64,000 nucleotides of DNA, taken from positions 1 to 64,000 of the forward strand of contig NZ_JARJLT010000047.1 of NCBI RefSeq assembly GCF_029335315.1, in the 5' to 3' direction. Under the pieces are notes generated by a model that searched no databases, was not told the DNA's origin, and worked only from the letters and a program-made list of their open reading frames with translations. Positions 41,393 through 51,275 of this stretch are shown piece after piece; position 1 is the first letter of the stretch; each line of letters starts with the position of its first letter. The position numbers were made by a program, and so were the translations under genes. This DNA comes from Pseudomonas citronellolis (GTDB taxonomy: Bacteria > Pseudomonadota > Gammaproteobacteria > Pseudomonadales > Pseudomonadaceae).

Positions 41393-44239
41393 ATGGCGCA
41401 GTATCAACCGGGTCAACGCTGGATCAGCGACAGTGAAGCAGAACTGGGGTTGGGGACCATCCTCGCCCTCGACGGACGGCTGCTCACCGTGCTCTATCCG
41501 GCCACCGGGGATACCCGCCAGTACGCCGAGCGCAACGCCCCGCTGACCCGCGTGCGCTTCGCCCCGGGCGACGAAGTGACCCACTTCGAAGGCTGGAAGA
41601 TGACCGTGCGCGAAGTCGAGGAAATCGACGGCCTGCTGGTCTACCACGGCATCACCGCGCACAACGAAGCCAAGGTTCTCCCGGAAACCCAGCTGTCGAA
41701 CTTCATCCAGTTCCGCCTGGCCAGCGACCGCCTGTTCGCCGGGCAGATCGACCCGATGCCCTGGTTCGCCCTGCGCTACCACACCCTGGAACACCGCACC
41801 CGCCTGCTGCAGTCCTCCCTGTGGGGCCTGGGCGGCGCCCGCGCGCAACCCATCGCGCACCAGCTGCACATCGCCCGCGAGGTCGCCGACCGCATCGCCC
41901 CGCGCGTCCTGCTGGCCGACGAAGTGGGCCTGGGCAAGACCATCGAGGCCGGCCTGGTGATTCATCGCCAGCTGCTCTCCGGGCGCGCCAGCCGCGTGCT
42001 CATCCTGGTGCCGGAGAACCTGCAGCACCAGTGGCTGGTGGAAATGCGCCGGCGCTTCAACCTGGAAGTGGCACTGTTCGACCGCGAGCGCTTCGCCGAG
42101 AGCGACGCCAGCAACCCCTTCGAGGACAGCCAGCTGGCACTGGTCGCCCTGGAGTGGATCCGCAACGACGAGCGCGCCCAGGACGCCCTGTGCGCCGCCG
42201 GCTGGGACCTGCTGGTGGTCGACGAGGCCCACCACCTGGTCTGGCACCCGGAACAGGCCAGCGCCGAATACCAGCTGGTGGAAACCCTGGCGCAGATCAT
42301 CCCCGGCGTGCTGCTGCTCACCGCCACCCCGGAACAGCTCGGCCTGGACAGCCACTTCGCGCGCCTGCGCCTGCTCGACCCGGACCGCTTCCACGACCTG
42401 GAAGCCTTCCGCCGCGAAAGCAGCCAGTACCGCCCGGTGGCCGAAGCCGTGCAGGAACTGATCGACCACGGCCGCCTGTCGCCGGCCGCGCGCCAGGCCA
42501 TCCACGGCTTCCTCGGCGACGCCGGCGACGACCTGCTGGCCAGCGTCGAGAGCGGTGACGACGACGCCCGCGCGCGCCTGATCCGCGAACTGCTCGACCG
42601 CCACGGCACCGGCCGCGTGCTGTTCCGCAACACCCGCGCCGCGGTGCAGGGCTTCCCCGTGCGCCACCTGCACAGTTACCCGCTGGCCAACCCGATCGAA
42701 TACATGGAGCTGCCGGTCGGCGAACACCCCGACCTGTACCCGGAAGTCAGCTTCCAGGCGCAGCTCGAGGACCACGACGAGAACGCCCGCTGGTGGCGCT
42801 TCGACCCGCGCGTGGAATGGCTGATCGACACCCTGAAGATGCTCAAGCAGTTCAAGGTGCTGGTGATCTGCGCCCACGCCGAGACCGCGCTGGACCTGGA
42901 AGACGCCCTGCGCCTGCGCTCGGGCATCCCGGCCACGGTGTTCCACGAGGGCATGAGCATCCTCGAACGCGACCGCGCGGCGGCCTACTTCGCCGACGAA
43001 GAATTCGGCGCCCAGGTGCTGATCTGCTCGGAAATCGGCAGCGAGGGCCGCAACTTCCAGTTCGCCCACCACCTGGTGCTGTTCGACCTGCCGGCGCACC
43101 CGGACCAGCTGGAACAACGCATCGGCCGCCTCGACCGGATCGGCCAGAAGCACGAGATCCAGATCCACGTACCGCACCTGGAGAACAGCCCGCAGGAGCG
43201 CCTGTTCCAGTGGTACGACAAGGCGCTCAACGCCTTCCTCGCCACCTGCCCCACCGGCAACGCCCTGCAGCACCGCTTCGGCCCGCGCCTGGTGGAGCTG
43301 CTCGACGGCGGCGACGACGACGCTTTCGCCGCCCTGCTGAAGGAAGGCGAGGCCGCACGCCAGGCCCTGGAAGCGGAAATGCACAGCGGCCGCGACCGCC
43401 TGCTCGAACTCAACTCCGGCGGCGCCGGCGAGGGCGAGGCGCTGGTCGAGGCGATCGAGGAGCAGGACGACCAGTTCGCCCTGCCGATCTACATGGAGCG
43501 CCTGTTCGACACCTACGGTATCGACAGCGAGGACCACTCGGAGAACGCGCTGATCCTCAAGCCCAGCGAGAAGATGCTCGACGCCAGCTTCCCCCTGGGC
43601 GACGACGAAGGCGTGACCGTCACCTACGACCGCGCCCAGGCCCTGGCCCGCGAGGACATGCAGTTCCTCACCTGGGAACACCCCATGGTGCAGGGCGGCA
43701 TGGACCTGGTGCTGTCCGGCTCGCTGGGCAACACCTCGGTGGCGATCATCAAGAACAAGGCGCTCAAGCCCGGCACCGTGCTGCTGGAAATGCTCTTCGT
43801 CAGCGAGGCGGTGGCCCCGCGCAAGCTGCAGCTGGGCCGTTTCCTGCCGCCGGTGGCGCTGCGCTGCCTGCTCGACGCCAACGGCAACGAGCTGTCCTCG
43901 CGGGTGTCCTTCGAGACCCTGCACGAGCAGCTGGAAAGCGTGCCGCGCGCCAGCGCCAACAAGTTCGTCCAGGCCCAGCGCGACGTGCTGGCCAAGCAGT
44001 TCAGCATCGGCGAAGCCAAGGTCGTCCCGCGCCACGCCGAGCGCGTCGAGAAAGCCCGCCAGCAGTTGCTGGCGAGCCTCGACGAAGAGCTGGCGCGCCT
44101 GACCGCGCTCAAGCAGGTCAACCCCAGCGTACGCGACAGCGAGCTGGACGCCCTGCGCACCCAGCGCGACCAGAGCCTGGCCCTGCTGGACAAGGCCTCG
44201 CTGCGCCTGGAGGCGATCCGCGTGCTGGTCGCCGGCTGA
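41393..44239 (+). CDS. rapA: RNA polymerase-associated ATPase RapA
   Basis: A 948-aa Swi2/Snf2 ATPase that binds RNA polymerase and recycles it after transcription. The N-terminal tandem Tudor-like part starts [20 protein letters not shown]. Walker [14 protein letters not shown] is near 180, DEAHH near 280 and the helicase C-terminal motif [11 protein letters not shown]-like ([15 protein letters not shown]) near 580. Length and motifs match E. coli RapA (HepA). Start ATG 41393 has GGGAGG upstream; GTG 41387 is also in frame. A good terminator follows. Confidence 0.93.
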   Translation: MAQYQPGQRWISDSEAELGLGTILALDGRLLTVLYPATGDTRQYAERNAPLTRVRFAPGDEVTHFEGWKMTVREVEEIDGLLVYHGITAHNEAKVLPETQLSNFIQFRLASDRLFAGQIDPMPWFALRYHTLEHRTRLLQSSLWGLGGARAQPIAHQLHIAREVADRIAPRVLLADEVGLGKTIEAGLVIHRQLLSGRASRVLILVPENLQHQWLVEMRRRFNLEVALFDRERFAESDASNPFEDSQLALVALEWIRNDERAQDALCAAGWDLLVVDEAHHLVWHPEQASAEYQLVETLAQIIPGVLLLTATPEQLGLDSHFARLRLLDPDRFHDLEAFRRESSQYRPVAEAVQELIDHGRLSPAARQAIHGFLGDAGDDLLASVESGDDDARARLIRELLDRHGTGRVLFRNTRAAVQGFPVRHLHSYPLANPIEYMELPVGEHPDLYPEVSFQAQLEDHDENARWWRFDPRVEWLIDTLKMLKQFKVLVICAHAETALDLEDALRLRSGIPATVFHEGMSILERDRAAAYFADEEFGAQVLICSEIGSEGRNFQFAHHLVLFDLPAHPDQLEQRIGRLDRIGQKHEIQIHVPHLENSPQERLFQWYDKALNAFLATCPTGNALQHRFGPRLVELLDGGDDDAFAALLKEGEAARQALEAEMHSGRDRLLELNSGGAGEGEALVEAIEEQDDQFALPIYMERLFDTYGIDSEDHSENALILKPSEKMLDASFPLGDDEGVTVTYDRAQALAREDMQFLTWEHPMVQGGMDLVLSGSLGNTSVAIIKNKALKPGTVLLEMLFVSEAVAPRKLQLGRFLPPVALRCLLDANGNELSSRVSFETLHEQLESVPRASANKFVQAQRDVLAKQFSIGEAKVVPRHAERVEKARQQLLASLDEELARLTALKQVNPSVRDSELDALRTQRDQSLALLDKASLRLEAIRVLVAG

Positions 44240-44256
44240 TCCACGCCACGCCGAAG

Positions 44257-44288
44257 AGGCCGCCCCGGGAAACCGCGGCGGCCTTTTT
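44257..44288 (+). terminator. Rho-independent terminator after rapA
   Basis: Stem AGGCCGCC (44257-44264) and GGCGGCCT (44277-44284), then TTTT. Confidence 0.88.
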
Positions 44289-44323
44289 CATGCCCGAAGC
44301 CCAAACCCACAATCCTCCTCTGC

Positions 44324-44370
44324 GCAGGAGCGGGCCATGCCCGCGACTCGCGCGCACGGCGCGCTCCTAC
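44324..44370. repeat. REP palindrome, family A
   Basis: GCAGGAGCGGGCCATGCCC at the left and GGCGCGCTCCTAC at the right. Copy of the element at 16540. Confidence 0.82.
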
Positions 44371-44437
44371 AAGGCGGCGCGCGAGTATCGGAAGCGCCTG
44401 GCACAAGGCCCGGCATATTCAGGCTCACCGTCTAGTA

Positions 44438-44451
44438 TTGACCCTGCGCAA
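44438..44451 (+). promoter_or_regulatory. Degenerate ANR-like box before the universal stress gene
   Basis: TTGACCCTGCGCAA: two or three mismatches from TTGAT-N4-ATCAA. It is centred 41.5 bases before about 44486, with TAGAGT (44474-44479) as a possible -10 box and ATG at 44513. Fits the known anaerobic control of this Usp class in P. aeruginosa. Confidence 0.45.
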
Positions 44452-44512
44452 GGGAATCCCCCCCGGGGAGAGCTAGAGTTTTCCCACCAAGCCACTCATT
44501 GAGGGACACATC

Positions 44513-44962
44513 ATGTACGAGCGCATTCTGGTAGCAGTGGACGGTAGCCCGGTGTCGGACCGCGCGCTGGGTGAAGCGGTGAAACTGGCACAACTGACCG
44601 GCGGCGAACTGAAGGTCATCACCATCGTCGACAGCCCGCTGCGCCATCTGCCCGACTACGCCGTCTACTACAACCCCGAACCGCTGCGCGAAGCCGCGCT
44701 GAAGGCCGCCGACGACGTGCTGGCCAAGGCCCGCGAGCTGGTCGGCGACAAGGTCAAGGCGACCTTCGACCGGGTCTGCCAGGAGCGCGCCAGCGAGGAA
44801 GTCGCCGAGCGCATCGAGATCGAGGCGGACGCCGCCAAGTCCGAGCTGATCGTCATGGGCACCCATGGCCGTCGCGGTGTGCGCCGGCTGATGTTGGGCA
44901 GTGTCGCCGAAGGCCTGCTGCGGGTCAGCAACCGTCCGGTGCTGCTGGTTCGCGACAAGTAA
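44513..44962 (+). CDS. Universal stress protein (UspA family)
   Basis: A 149-aa Usp-fold protein. The nucleotide-binding motif [22 protein letters not shown] (near 120; G2xG9xGS type) indicates an ATP-binding Usp. The start RILVAVDGS and the end VLLVRDK are standard. In P. aeruginosa the protein at this position next to rapA (PA3309) is induced under oxygen limitation and helps anaerobic survival; an ANR-like box is present here. A strong terminator follows. Confidence 0.9.
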   Translation: MYERILVAVDGSPVSDRALGEAVKLAQLTGGELKVITIVDSPLRHLPDYAVYYNPEPLREAALKAADDVLAKARELVGDKVKATFDRVCQERASEEVAERIEIEADAAKSELIVMGTHGRRGVRRLMLGSVAEGLLRVSNRPVLLVRDK

Positions 44963-44979
44963 CCGCAACCCACGAAACG

Positions 44980-45017
44980 AAAAAGGCCGTGCGGGGTGAC
45001 CCGCACGGCCTTTTTTT
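44980..45017 (+). terminator. Rho-independent terminator after the universal stress gene
   Basis: Perfect 11-bp stem GGCCGTGCGGG/CCCGCACGGCC with GTGA loop, flanked by five A and seven T. Confidence 0.92.
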
Positions 45018-45032
45018 CGCCTGGAGCGCCCT

Positions 45033-45113
45033 GTAGGAGCGAGCTTGCTCGCGAACGAGCCCCGCCACGGAATCCGTTCGCGAGCAAGGACTAGGCGTCC
45101 CCCTCGCTCCTAC
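45033..45113. repeat. REPIN, family C
   Basis: GTAGGAGCGAGCTTGCTCGC at the left; GTTCGCGAGCAAGG and CCCTCGCTCCTAC at the right. This short copy shows the normal layout with about 20 bases between the inner arms. It lies between the Usp terminator and the eptA stop. Confidence 0.87.
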
Positions 45114-45140
45114 GAAAAGCAGAAGGCTACGGCATCGGCG

Positions 45141-46805
45141 TCATTCGCCCGCCGCCACCGCGTTGCCACGGCACGAGTGGAAGATGTCCAGGCCCGGCTG
45201 GTAGAGGCTCGTGCGCACGTCCAGCAGGCCCAGCACCGAGTGGAAGATGTTGTCGTGGCTCAGGTCCGCCTCGTCGCGCTTGCCGGCCAGGCAGGCGCGG
45301 TCGATGCCACGGTCGCCCAGGGTCGAGGGGCCGAACCACATGACCATCGGCACGTGGATCTGCGCTTCCGGGGCGATGGCGTAGGGCGCGGCGTGCAGGT
45401 ACATGCCGTTCTCGCCCAGCGACTCGCCGTGGTCGGAAACGTAGAGCATCGAGGTGTCGTACTTGTCGCTGTTGCGCTTGAGCAGCTCGACCACCTTGGA
45501 CAGGAAGAAGTCGGTGTAGAGGATGGTGTTGTCGTAGACGTTCACCAGCTCGTCCGTCGAGCAGCTGCCCAACTGGTTGGTGTGGCACACCGGCTTGTAG
45601 CGTTCCAGGTTCGCCGGGTAGCGGTCGTAGTACTCGGGGCCGTGGCTGCCGTCGGCGTGCAGGACGATGATGGCGTTGTCCTTCAGGCCATCGATGTACG
45701 CCTGCAGGTCCTGCAGCAGGGCCTCGTCCAGGCAGTTGTTGCCGTCACAGAAGGGACCGGGCTGGTTCTTCGGGATGTCGCGGTGCGGTACGCGCAGGCA
45801 GGTGCCCTTGCAGTCGCTGTTGTTGTCCAGCCAGAGCACCTGCAGGCCGGCGCGCTGCAGCACGTCGAGCAGGCCCTCGTAGGTCTTGCCCTTCTTGTCG
45901 CTGTAGTCCTCGCGGGGGAACTTGGAGAACATGCAGGGCACCGAGACCGCGGTGGAGGTGCCGCAGGAATGCACCTTGGTGAAGTTGAGGATATCCAGCC
46001 TGGCCAGTTCCGGGTTGGTCTCGCGGGCGTAGCCGTTGAGCGAGAAGTGATCGGCCCGCGCGGTCTCGCCGACCACGAAGACGAACAGCGACTTCTTCGC
46101 CCGCTGGGATGCCTGGGCGCTCTGCACGGCGTCCTCGCCGACCTTCTGCACCACCAGCTCGGCCTTGCGGATACCCAGGCGCTGCTTGCCGTACTTGGTC
46201 ACGGCGTAGATGTAGTTGGTCGGGTTGATGAAGTGGGTGAGCTTGTCTTCCTGGCGGAAGATCGGCGCGTAGGTGGAATAGAAACCGCCGACTACCACCG
46301 CCACCGCGAGCACGCAGGCGAACACCACCAGCACCTTGTTCAGCAGCCCGCGCAGGAACGGCTTGTAGCTCACCGGCAGCAGCCAGATCAGCGCCGACGG
46401 CAGCGCGCCGAGCAGCGCCAGGTAGGCCACCAGCTTGCCGCTGAACAGCGCGGCGGCCTCGCCCGGGTTGGTCTCGAAGATGTTCTGCACCATCACCGTG
46501 TCGATGGCGATGCCGTAGTTGTTCATGAAATAGGCGGCGCCGGCGGAGAGCAGCGCCACCAGGGTCAGCGCCGGCTTGAGCAGCGGGCGGAACGACACCA
46601 GGGTCAACAGCAGGGTGAAGGCGGCCCAGAGGAACACCCCGAAGGAGGCGAAGAAGGCGATGCGATACGCCCCCTGCAGCGGTACCAGCCCATCCAGGGC
46701 CTTCCAGGTGGCGAAGTTGTAGAACAGCACCAGGGCCAGGGAAAACAGCAGGATCAGGCGGCTGGAACTGATCGTCGGAAACAGGCGACGGTTGCCCTCG
46801 GACAT
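45141..46805 (-). CDS. eptA: Phosphoethanolamine transferase EptA-like (lipid A modification)
   Basis: A 554-aa inner-membrane enzyme. Five hydrophobic helices (residues about 15-190) precede a periplasmic sulfatase-fold domain. The nucleophile Thr lies in VVGETARADHFSLNGY (near 255) and the zinc site continues in VLHADGSHGP and YVSDHGESLGE. Cysteine pairs (SCGTSTAVSVPC, CKGTC, CDGNNC) give the usual disulfides. EptA adds phosphoethanolamine to lipid A, masking charge against cationic peptides. Start ATG 46805 has AAGGAG upstream. The 139-base gap before it is AT-rich (46880-46920) and probably holds its promoter. Confidence 0.88.
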   Translation of the reverse strand: MSEGNRRLFPTISSSRLILLFSLALVLFYNFATWKALDGLVPLQGAYRIAFFASFGVFLWAAFTLLLTLVSFRPLLKPALTLVALLSAGAAYFMNNYGIAIDTVMVQNIFETNPGEAAALFSGKLVAYLALLGALPSALIWLLPVSYKPFLRGLLNKVLVVFACVLAVAVVVGGFYSTYAPIFRQEDKLTHFINPTNYIYAVTKYGKQRLGIRKAELVVQKVGEDAVQSAQASQRAKKSLFVFVVGETARADHFSLNGYARETNPELARLDILNFTKVHSCGTSTAVSVPCMFSKFPREDYSDKKGKTYEGLLDVLQRAGLQVLWLDNNSDCKGTCLRVPHRDIPKNQPGPFCDGNNCLDEALLQDLQAYIDGLKDNAIIVLHADGSHGPEYYDRYPANLERYKPVCHTNQLGSCSTDELVNVYDNTILYTDFFLSKVVELLKRNSDKYDTSMLYVSDHGESLGENGMYLHAAPYAIAPEAQIHVPMVMWFGPSTLGDRGIDRACLAGKRDEADLSHDNIFHSVLGLLDVRTSLYQPGLDIFHSCRGNAVAAGE

Positions 46806-46944
46806 CGAGGCACTCCTTGACGGGACACGGCAGAAACGAAAGGCGCACGCCCTCGCGGCGCGCGCGCCGAATCTACCCATCAGTTAGTCAAAAAAGTGTC
46901 AAATTGGCCACAAAATCCCTACAAGAATCTTGCTGTGTTCCGCC

Positions 46945-47736
46945 TCAGGCCCCGCCCAGGCGCTCGCGCCAGGCCGACAGCCAGCCCAGGCCGGCGGCCG
47001 TGGCGCCGCCGGGACGGTACTCGGCGCCGAGCCAGCCGGCGTAGCCCTGGGCCTCCAGCGCGGCCAGCGCCGGCTCGAAGTCCAGCGCGCCGCTGCCCGG
47101 CTCGCCGCGCCCCGGAGCGTCGGCGAACTGCACATGGCCGATATGGCCGCGCAGCTGGCGCACGCTGTCCGCCAGGTCCAGCCCCATGCGCGCCATGTGG
47201 TAGAAGTCCAGCTGCGCGGCGAGGTTAGCGTGGCCGACACGTTCGAGCATGTCCAGCTGCTGCTGCGGGGTGTTGAGCAGGAAACCGGGCATGTCGTGGA
47301 GGTTGATCGCCTCCATCAGCACCGGCACGCCGCGCGCGGCGAACGCCTCGGCGGTCTGCCGCAGGTGCGCGGCGAGCAGTTCGAGCGCGCGCTCGCGCTC
47401 GACGCCCTCGGCCAGGCGCCCGGCCAGCACGTTGATCCGCTGTGGCCGCGCCACCTCGGCGTAGTCCAGCGCCTGGCGCAGCGCGTCGGCGAAGGCCGCC
47501 TCGCGCCCCGGCACGGCGGGCAGCCCGGCGCCGCCCTGCATCAGGTCGCCGGCCGGCAGGTTGAACAGCACCAGCGACATGCCATGGCGTTGCAGTTCGG
47601 CCTGCAACGCCGCGGCCGGCACTTCATAGGGGAACTGGATCTCGACCCCGGCGAAACCGGCCTCGGCGGCGGCGCGCACGCGTTCGATCAGCGGCAGTTC
47701 GGTGAACAGCAGGGACAGGTTGGCGCAGATCTGCAT
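46945..47736 (-). CDS. Hydroxypyruvate isomerase family TIM-barrel protein (OtnI/Hyi-like)
   Basis: A 263-aa sugar isomerase/epimerase of the xylose-isomerase-like TIM barrel. Metal-binding residues are suggested by EIQFPYE (near 32), EAINLHDMPG (near 143), QLDFYHMAR (178) and HVQFADAPGRGEPG (203); the last is a hallmark of Hyi/OtnI. It would interconvert hydroxypyruvate and tartronate semialdehyde, or 2-oxo-tetronates. It follows the reductase gene by 10 bases on the same strand, which supplies the next step. Confidence 0.85.
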   Translation of the reverse strand: MQICANLSLLFTELPLIERVRAAAEAGFAGVEIQFPYEVPAAALQAELQRHGMSLVLFNLPAGDLMQGGAGLPAVPGREAAFADALRQALDYAEVARPQRINVLAGRLAEGVERERALELLAAHLRQTAEAFAARGVPVLMEAINLHDMPGFLLNTPQQQLDMLERVGHANLAAQLDFYHMARMGLDLADSVRQLRGHIGHVQFADAPGRGEPGSGALDFEPALAALEAQGYAGWLGAEYRPGGATAAGLGWLSAWRERLGGA

Positions 47737-47746
47737 GGCGATCTCC

Positions 47747-48634
47747 TCAGCCGCGGTCGCGGCGGTACTGTTCGACCAGCGTGGCCGGGTCGTGCTCCAG
47801 GTGGCCCAGGCTGCCGTGCAGGCGCATCAGCTGCGCGGCCAGGCCGCTCATGGGCGTCGCCGAACCCTGCTCGCAGGACAGCTTCACCGCGGTGTCGAGG
47901 TCCTTGAGCAGCGTGCGCACGTGCCACTTGATCGGTTCGAAGCGGCTCTCGGCCATCTGCGGGGCGAGAATCTGCAGCGGTTTCGAATCGGCGAAGCCGC
48001 CGGCCAGGGCCGGAGCGATCAGGCTGGCGTCGACCCCGGCGCTCTCCGCCAGGGCCACCACCTCGGCGATCACCAGGGCGTTGCAGGCGACGATCATCTG
48101 GTTGCAGACCTTGGTCACCTGGCCGGCGCCGACCTCGCCCATGCGCGTCAGGCGCTGGCCAAGGTGGGCCAGCAGCGGGCGCACGCGCTCGACATCGTCC
48201 ACCCGGCCGCCGGCCATGATCGCCAGGGTCCCAGCCTCGGCGCCAGGGGTGCCGCCGGAGACCGGCGCGTCGACCCAGCGCATGCCGCTACGGGCTTCCA
48301 GTTCGGCGGCCATCTCGCGGGTGGCGGCCGGCTCCAGGCTGGAGAAGTCCACCAGCAACTGGCCGGGCTTCGCCCCCTCGACGATGCCGCCGGCGCCGAA
48401 CACCACCTCGCGCACGGCGGCGGTGTCGGCCAGGCACAGCATCACCACCTCGGCGTCCCGGCACAGCTCGGCGGGGCTTTCCACCGCGCGGGCGCCCTCC
48501 CCGGCCAGCAGCTCGCGCTTGGCGGCGGAACGGTTCCACACCGTCAGCGGGTAGCCGGCGGCGAGCAGCCGGCGGCTCATGGGCACACCCATCAGGCCGA
48601 GGCCGGCGAAGGCGATGGAGGGCAAGGCAGACAT
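47747..48634 (-). CDS. NAD(P)-dependent beta-hydroxyacid dehydrogenase (tartronate semialdehyde reductase/LtnD-like)
   Basis: A 295-aa oxidoreductase. The Rossmann motif GLGLMGVPMSRRLL is near 11, substrate motif DAPVSGGTPGAEAG near 122 and the catalytic lysine in GAGQVTKVCNQM (near 170). Members reduce tartronate semialdehyde to glycerate, or oxidise 3-hydroxyisobutyrate or four-carbon sugar acids. Paired with a Hyi/OtnI-type isomerase, glyoxylate or tetronate metabolism is most likely. AGGAG precedes ATG 48634. It is divergent from the phosphonate-type transporter. Confidence 0.87.
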   Translation of the reverse strand: MSALPSIAFAGLGLMGVPMSRRLLAAGYPLTVWNRSAAKRELLAGEGARAVESPAELCRDAEVVMLCLADTAAVREVVFGAGGIVEGAKPGQLLVDFSSLEPAATREMAAELEARSGMRWVDAPVSGGTPGAEAGTLAIMAGGRVDDVERVRPLLAHLGQRLTRMGEVGAGQVTKVCNQMIVACNALVIAEVVALAESAGVDASLIAPALAGGFADSKPLQILAPQMAESRFEPIKWHVRTLLKDLDTAVKLSCEQGSATPMSGLAAQLMRLHGSLGHLEHDPATLVEQYRRDRG

Positions 48635-48802
48635 GGACGACTCCTGTCGGGCAGAATGGCGGGCACGGGGACGGCCATCTTACCGCCCACCATCCGCTTC
48701 GCCGAGCCTGCGAGCCCGCTGCCGCGCGCATTTGCGCGCACACCGGCAGACCGCCACTATACTTCCCAGGCTTTTTCCGCTTTTGACCCGGAGACTGCTC
48801 CC

Positions 48803-49660
48803 ATGCTGAAACGCACCCTGGCGCTCGCCGCCTGCTTCGCGCTGTCCCTTTCCGCCAGCTTCACCCAGGCCGAACCCCTGAAGGAACTCAAGGTCTCGGC
48901 GATCCCCGACGAAGCCCCCACCGAGCTGCTGCGCAAGTTCAAGCCGCTGGGCGAATACCTGCAGGAACAACTGGGCATCCCGGTGAAATTCGTACCGGTG
49001 TCCGACTACGCCGGCGTGGTCGAGGCCCTGGCCGCCGACCGCCTCGACATGGCCTGGCTGGGCGGTTTCACCTTCGTCCAGGCGCGCCTGAAGACCGGCA
49101 ACGCCATCCCCCTGGTGCAGCGCGAGCAGGACCAGCAGTTCACCAGCAAGTTCATCACCGCCGACCCCAACGTGAAGTCGCTGCAGGACCTCAAGGGCAA
49201 GACCTTCGCCTTCGGTTCGGTGTCCTCCACTTCCGGCAGCCTGATGCCGCGCTACTTCATGCAGAAGGACGGCATCGTCCCCGAGCAGTTCTTCTCCCGC
49301 GTGGCCTACTCCGGCGCCCACGACGCCACCGTGGCCTGGGTCCAGGCCGGCAAGGTGGACGCCGGCGTGCTCAACGCCTCGGTGTGGCAGAAGCTGGTCG
49401 ACGCCGGCAAGGTCGACACCAACAAGGTCAAGGTCTTCGCCACCACCCCGACCTACTACGACTACAACTGGACGGTGCGCGGCAACCTCGACCCGGCCGT
49501 GGCCGAGAAGATCAAGCAGGCCTTCCTCGCCCTCGACCCGAGCAAGCCGCGCGACAAGGCGATCCTCGACCTGCAGGCGGCCAGCCGCTTCATCGAGACC
49601 AAGCCGGAGAACTACAAGGGCATCGAGGAGTCGGCCCGCGCCGCCGGCCTGTTGAAGTGA
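48803..49660 (+). CDS. Phosphate/phosphonate-type ABC transporter substrate-binding protein (PhnD/PtxB-like)
   Basis: A 285-aa periplasmic binding protein. A signal peptide ([23 protein letters not shown]) is cut near residue 24. The mature part has [36 protein letters not shown] (near 88) and [14 protein letters not shown] (near 130), the pocket motifs of the PhnD/PtxB family. Ligands in the family include phosphonates, phosphite and other small oxyanions; which one is not shown. It heads a four-gene operon: binding protein, ATPase and two permeases. No phn catabolic genes lie nearby. Confidence 0.85.
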   Translation: MLKRTLALAACFALSLSASFTQAEPLKELKVSAIPDEAPTELLRKFKPLGEYLQEQLGIPVKFVPVSDYAGVVEALAADRLDMAWLGGFTFVQARLKTGNAIPLVQREQDQQFTSKFITADPNVKSLQDLKGKTFAFGSVSSTSGSLMPRYFMQKDGIVPEQFFSRVAYSGAHDATVAWVQAGKVDAGVLNASVWQKLVDAGKVDTNKVKVFATTPTYYDYNWTVRGNLDPAVAEKIKQAFLALDPSKPRDKAILDLQAASRFIETKPENYKGIEESARAAGLLK

Positions 49661-50460
49661 CCCTGCGCCTGACCGGCGTGGAGCACCTCCACGCCAACGG
49701 CCAGCGCGCGCTCGCCGGCATCGACCTGCGGGTCGAGGCCGGCGAACGGGTGGCCATCATCGGCCCCTCGGGCGCCGGCAAGACCACCCTGTTGCGCGTC
49801 CTGGCCACCGCCCTGCGCCCCGCCAGCGGCGACCTCGACGTGCTCGGCGAACAGCCCTGGCGGCTCACCGCCGGGGCCCGCCAGCGCCTGCGCGCGCGCA
49901 TCGGCCTGATTCACCAGGCGCCGCCGCTGCCACCGCGCCAGCGGGTGGTCAACGCCGTGCTCGCCGGCCGCCTCGGCCAGTGGCCGCTGTGGAAGAGCCT
50001 GGCCAGCCTGCTCTACCCCCTGGACATCGACGGCGCCCGCGCCGCCCTGCAACGCCTGGACCTGGCCGACAAGCTGTTCCAGCGCTGCGACCAGCTGTCC
50101 GGCGGCCAGCTGCAGCGCGTCGGCATCGCCCGCGCGCTGTACCAGCGCCCGCACCTGCTGCTGGCCGACGAGCCGGTGTCGGCCATGGACCCGGTGCTCG
50201 CCGGGCACACCCTCGGCCTGCTCACCCGCGAGGCCGACGCCCACGGCCTGACCCTGCTGGCCAGCCTGCACGCGGTGGACCTGGCCCTGGCGCACTTCCC
50301 GCGCATCGTCGGCATCCGCGAGGGTCGCATCGTCTTCGACAAGGCCGCCACCACGGTGACCCCGGAGGACCTGCGCCAGCTCTATGCCAACGAGCAGCTG
50401 GGCGGCGAACGCTCCGCGCCGGTGGAGCCGCTGCACGTGGTGCAGATTCCGCGATGCTGA
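49657..50460 (+). CDS. Phosphonate-type ABC transporter ATP-binding protein
   Basis: A 267-aa ATPase starting with GTG at 49657, which overlaps the previous stop (GTGA). Walker [10 protein letters not shown] is near 36, signature LSGGQLQR near 148, Walker B LLLADEP near 167 and the switch histidine in SLHAVDL. It matches the PhnC family. The stop overlaps the first permease start by 7 bases (ATGCTGA), so coupling is tight. Confidence 0.88.
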   Translation: MTLRLTGVEHLHANGQRALAGIDLRVEAGERVAIIGPSGAGKTTLLRVLATALRPASGDLDVLGEQPWRLTAGARQRLRARIGLIHQAPPLPPRQRVVNAVLAGRLGQWPLWKSLASLLYPLDIDGARAALQRLDLADKLFQRCDQLSGGQLQRVGIARALYQRPHLLLADEPVSAMDPVLAGHTLGLLTREADAHGLTLLASLHAVDLALAHFPRIVGIREGRIVFDKAATTVTPEDLRQLYANEQLGGERSAPVEPLHVVQIPRC

Positions 50461-51275
50461 AACCCCGCGACCCCGCCGCGCTGCCGCGCCTGCTGCTGAC
50501 CCTGCTGGCCCTGCTGTTGCTGTGGCCCGGCCTGCGCCTGAGCGAGCTGGACATCCCCGGCCTGTTCACAGGCGACAACGCGCGGACCATGGCCGGCTTC
50601 CTCGCCGGCTTCTGGCCGCCGGCCCACGACGCCGAGTTCCTCGCCGTGCTCGGCCGCGCCACCCTGGAAACCCTGGCCATCGCCACCGCCGGCATGGCCC
50701 TGGCCTGGCTGATCGCCTTCCCCGCGGCGCTGCTGGCGACCCGCGCGCTGTCGCTCTCGGCCCTGGCCCGCGGCGGCCTGCCGGCCTGGTGGGCGCGGGC
50801 GCTGCGCTGGCCGGTGCGGCTGCTGCTGATCGTCCTGCGCAGCATCCCGGAGATCGTCTGGGCGCTGCTGTTCGTCCGCGCCGTGGGCCTGGGCGCCACC
50901 GCCGGGGTCATGGCCATCGCCATCACCTACGGCGGCATGCTCGGCAAGGTCTACGCGGAAATCTTCGAATCGGTCGACCCGCGCCCGACCCGCGCGCTGC
51001 TGCTGGGCGGCGGCTCGCGGCTCGGCGCCTTCGCCTACGGGGTGCTGCCGCAGGCCGCCGCCGAGATGATTTCCTACACCGTGTACCGCTGGGAATGCGC
51101 GATCCGCGCCTCGGTGGTGATGGGCTTCGTCGGCGCCGGCGGGCTCGGCCAGCAGGTCGACCTGTCGCTGCGCATGTTCGCTGGCGGCGAAGTGGCCAGC
51201 CTGCTGCTGACCTTCCTGGTGCTGGTGCTGGGCGCCGACCAGCTCAGCCGCTTCCTGCGCCGGAGGCTCGAATGA
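50454..51275 (+). CDS. Phosphonate-type ABC transporter permease 1
   Basis: A 273-aa inner-membrane permease with six or so hydrophobic helices. The ATPase-contact segment is [21 protein letters not shown] (starting near 182) and a conserved end [14 protein letters not shown] (near 222) is typical of PhnE-type permeases. ATG 50454 overlaps the ATPase gene stop. Probably forms a heterodimer with the next permease. Confidence 0.87.
   Translation: MLKPRDPAALPRLLLTLLALLLLWPGLRLSELDIPGLFTGDNARTMAGFLAGFWPPAHDAEFLAVLGRATLETLAIATAGMALAWLIAFPAALLATRALSLSALARGGLPAWWARALRWPVRLLLIVLRSIPEIVWALLFVRAVGLGATAGVMAIAITYGGMLGKVYAEIFESVDPRPTRALLLGGGSRLGAFAYGVLPQAAAEMISYTVYRWECAIRASVVMGFVGAGGLGQQVDLSLRMFAGGEVASLLLTFLVLVLGADQLSRFLRRRLE

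Noticed and set aside
41252-44035. Long minus-strand open frame opposite rapA.
   Set aside because: Antisense shadow of rapA, low-complexity and without start signals.
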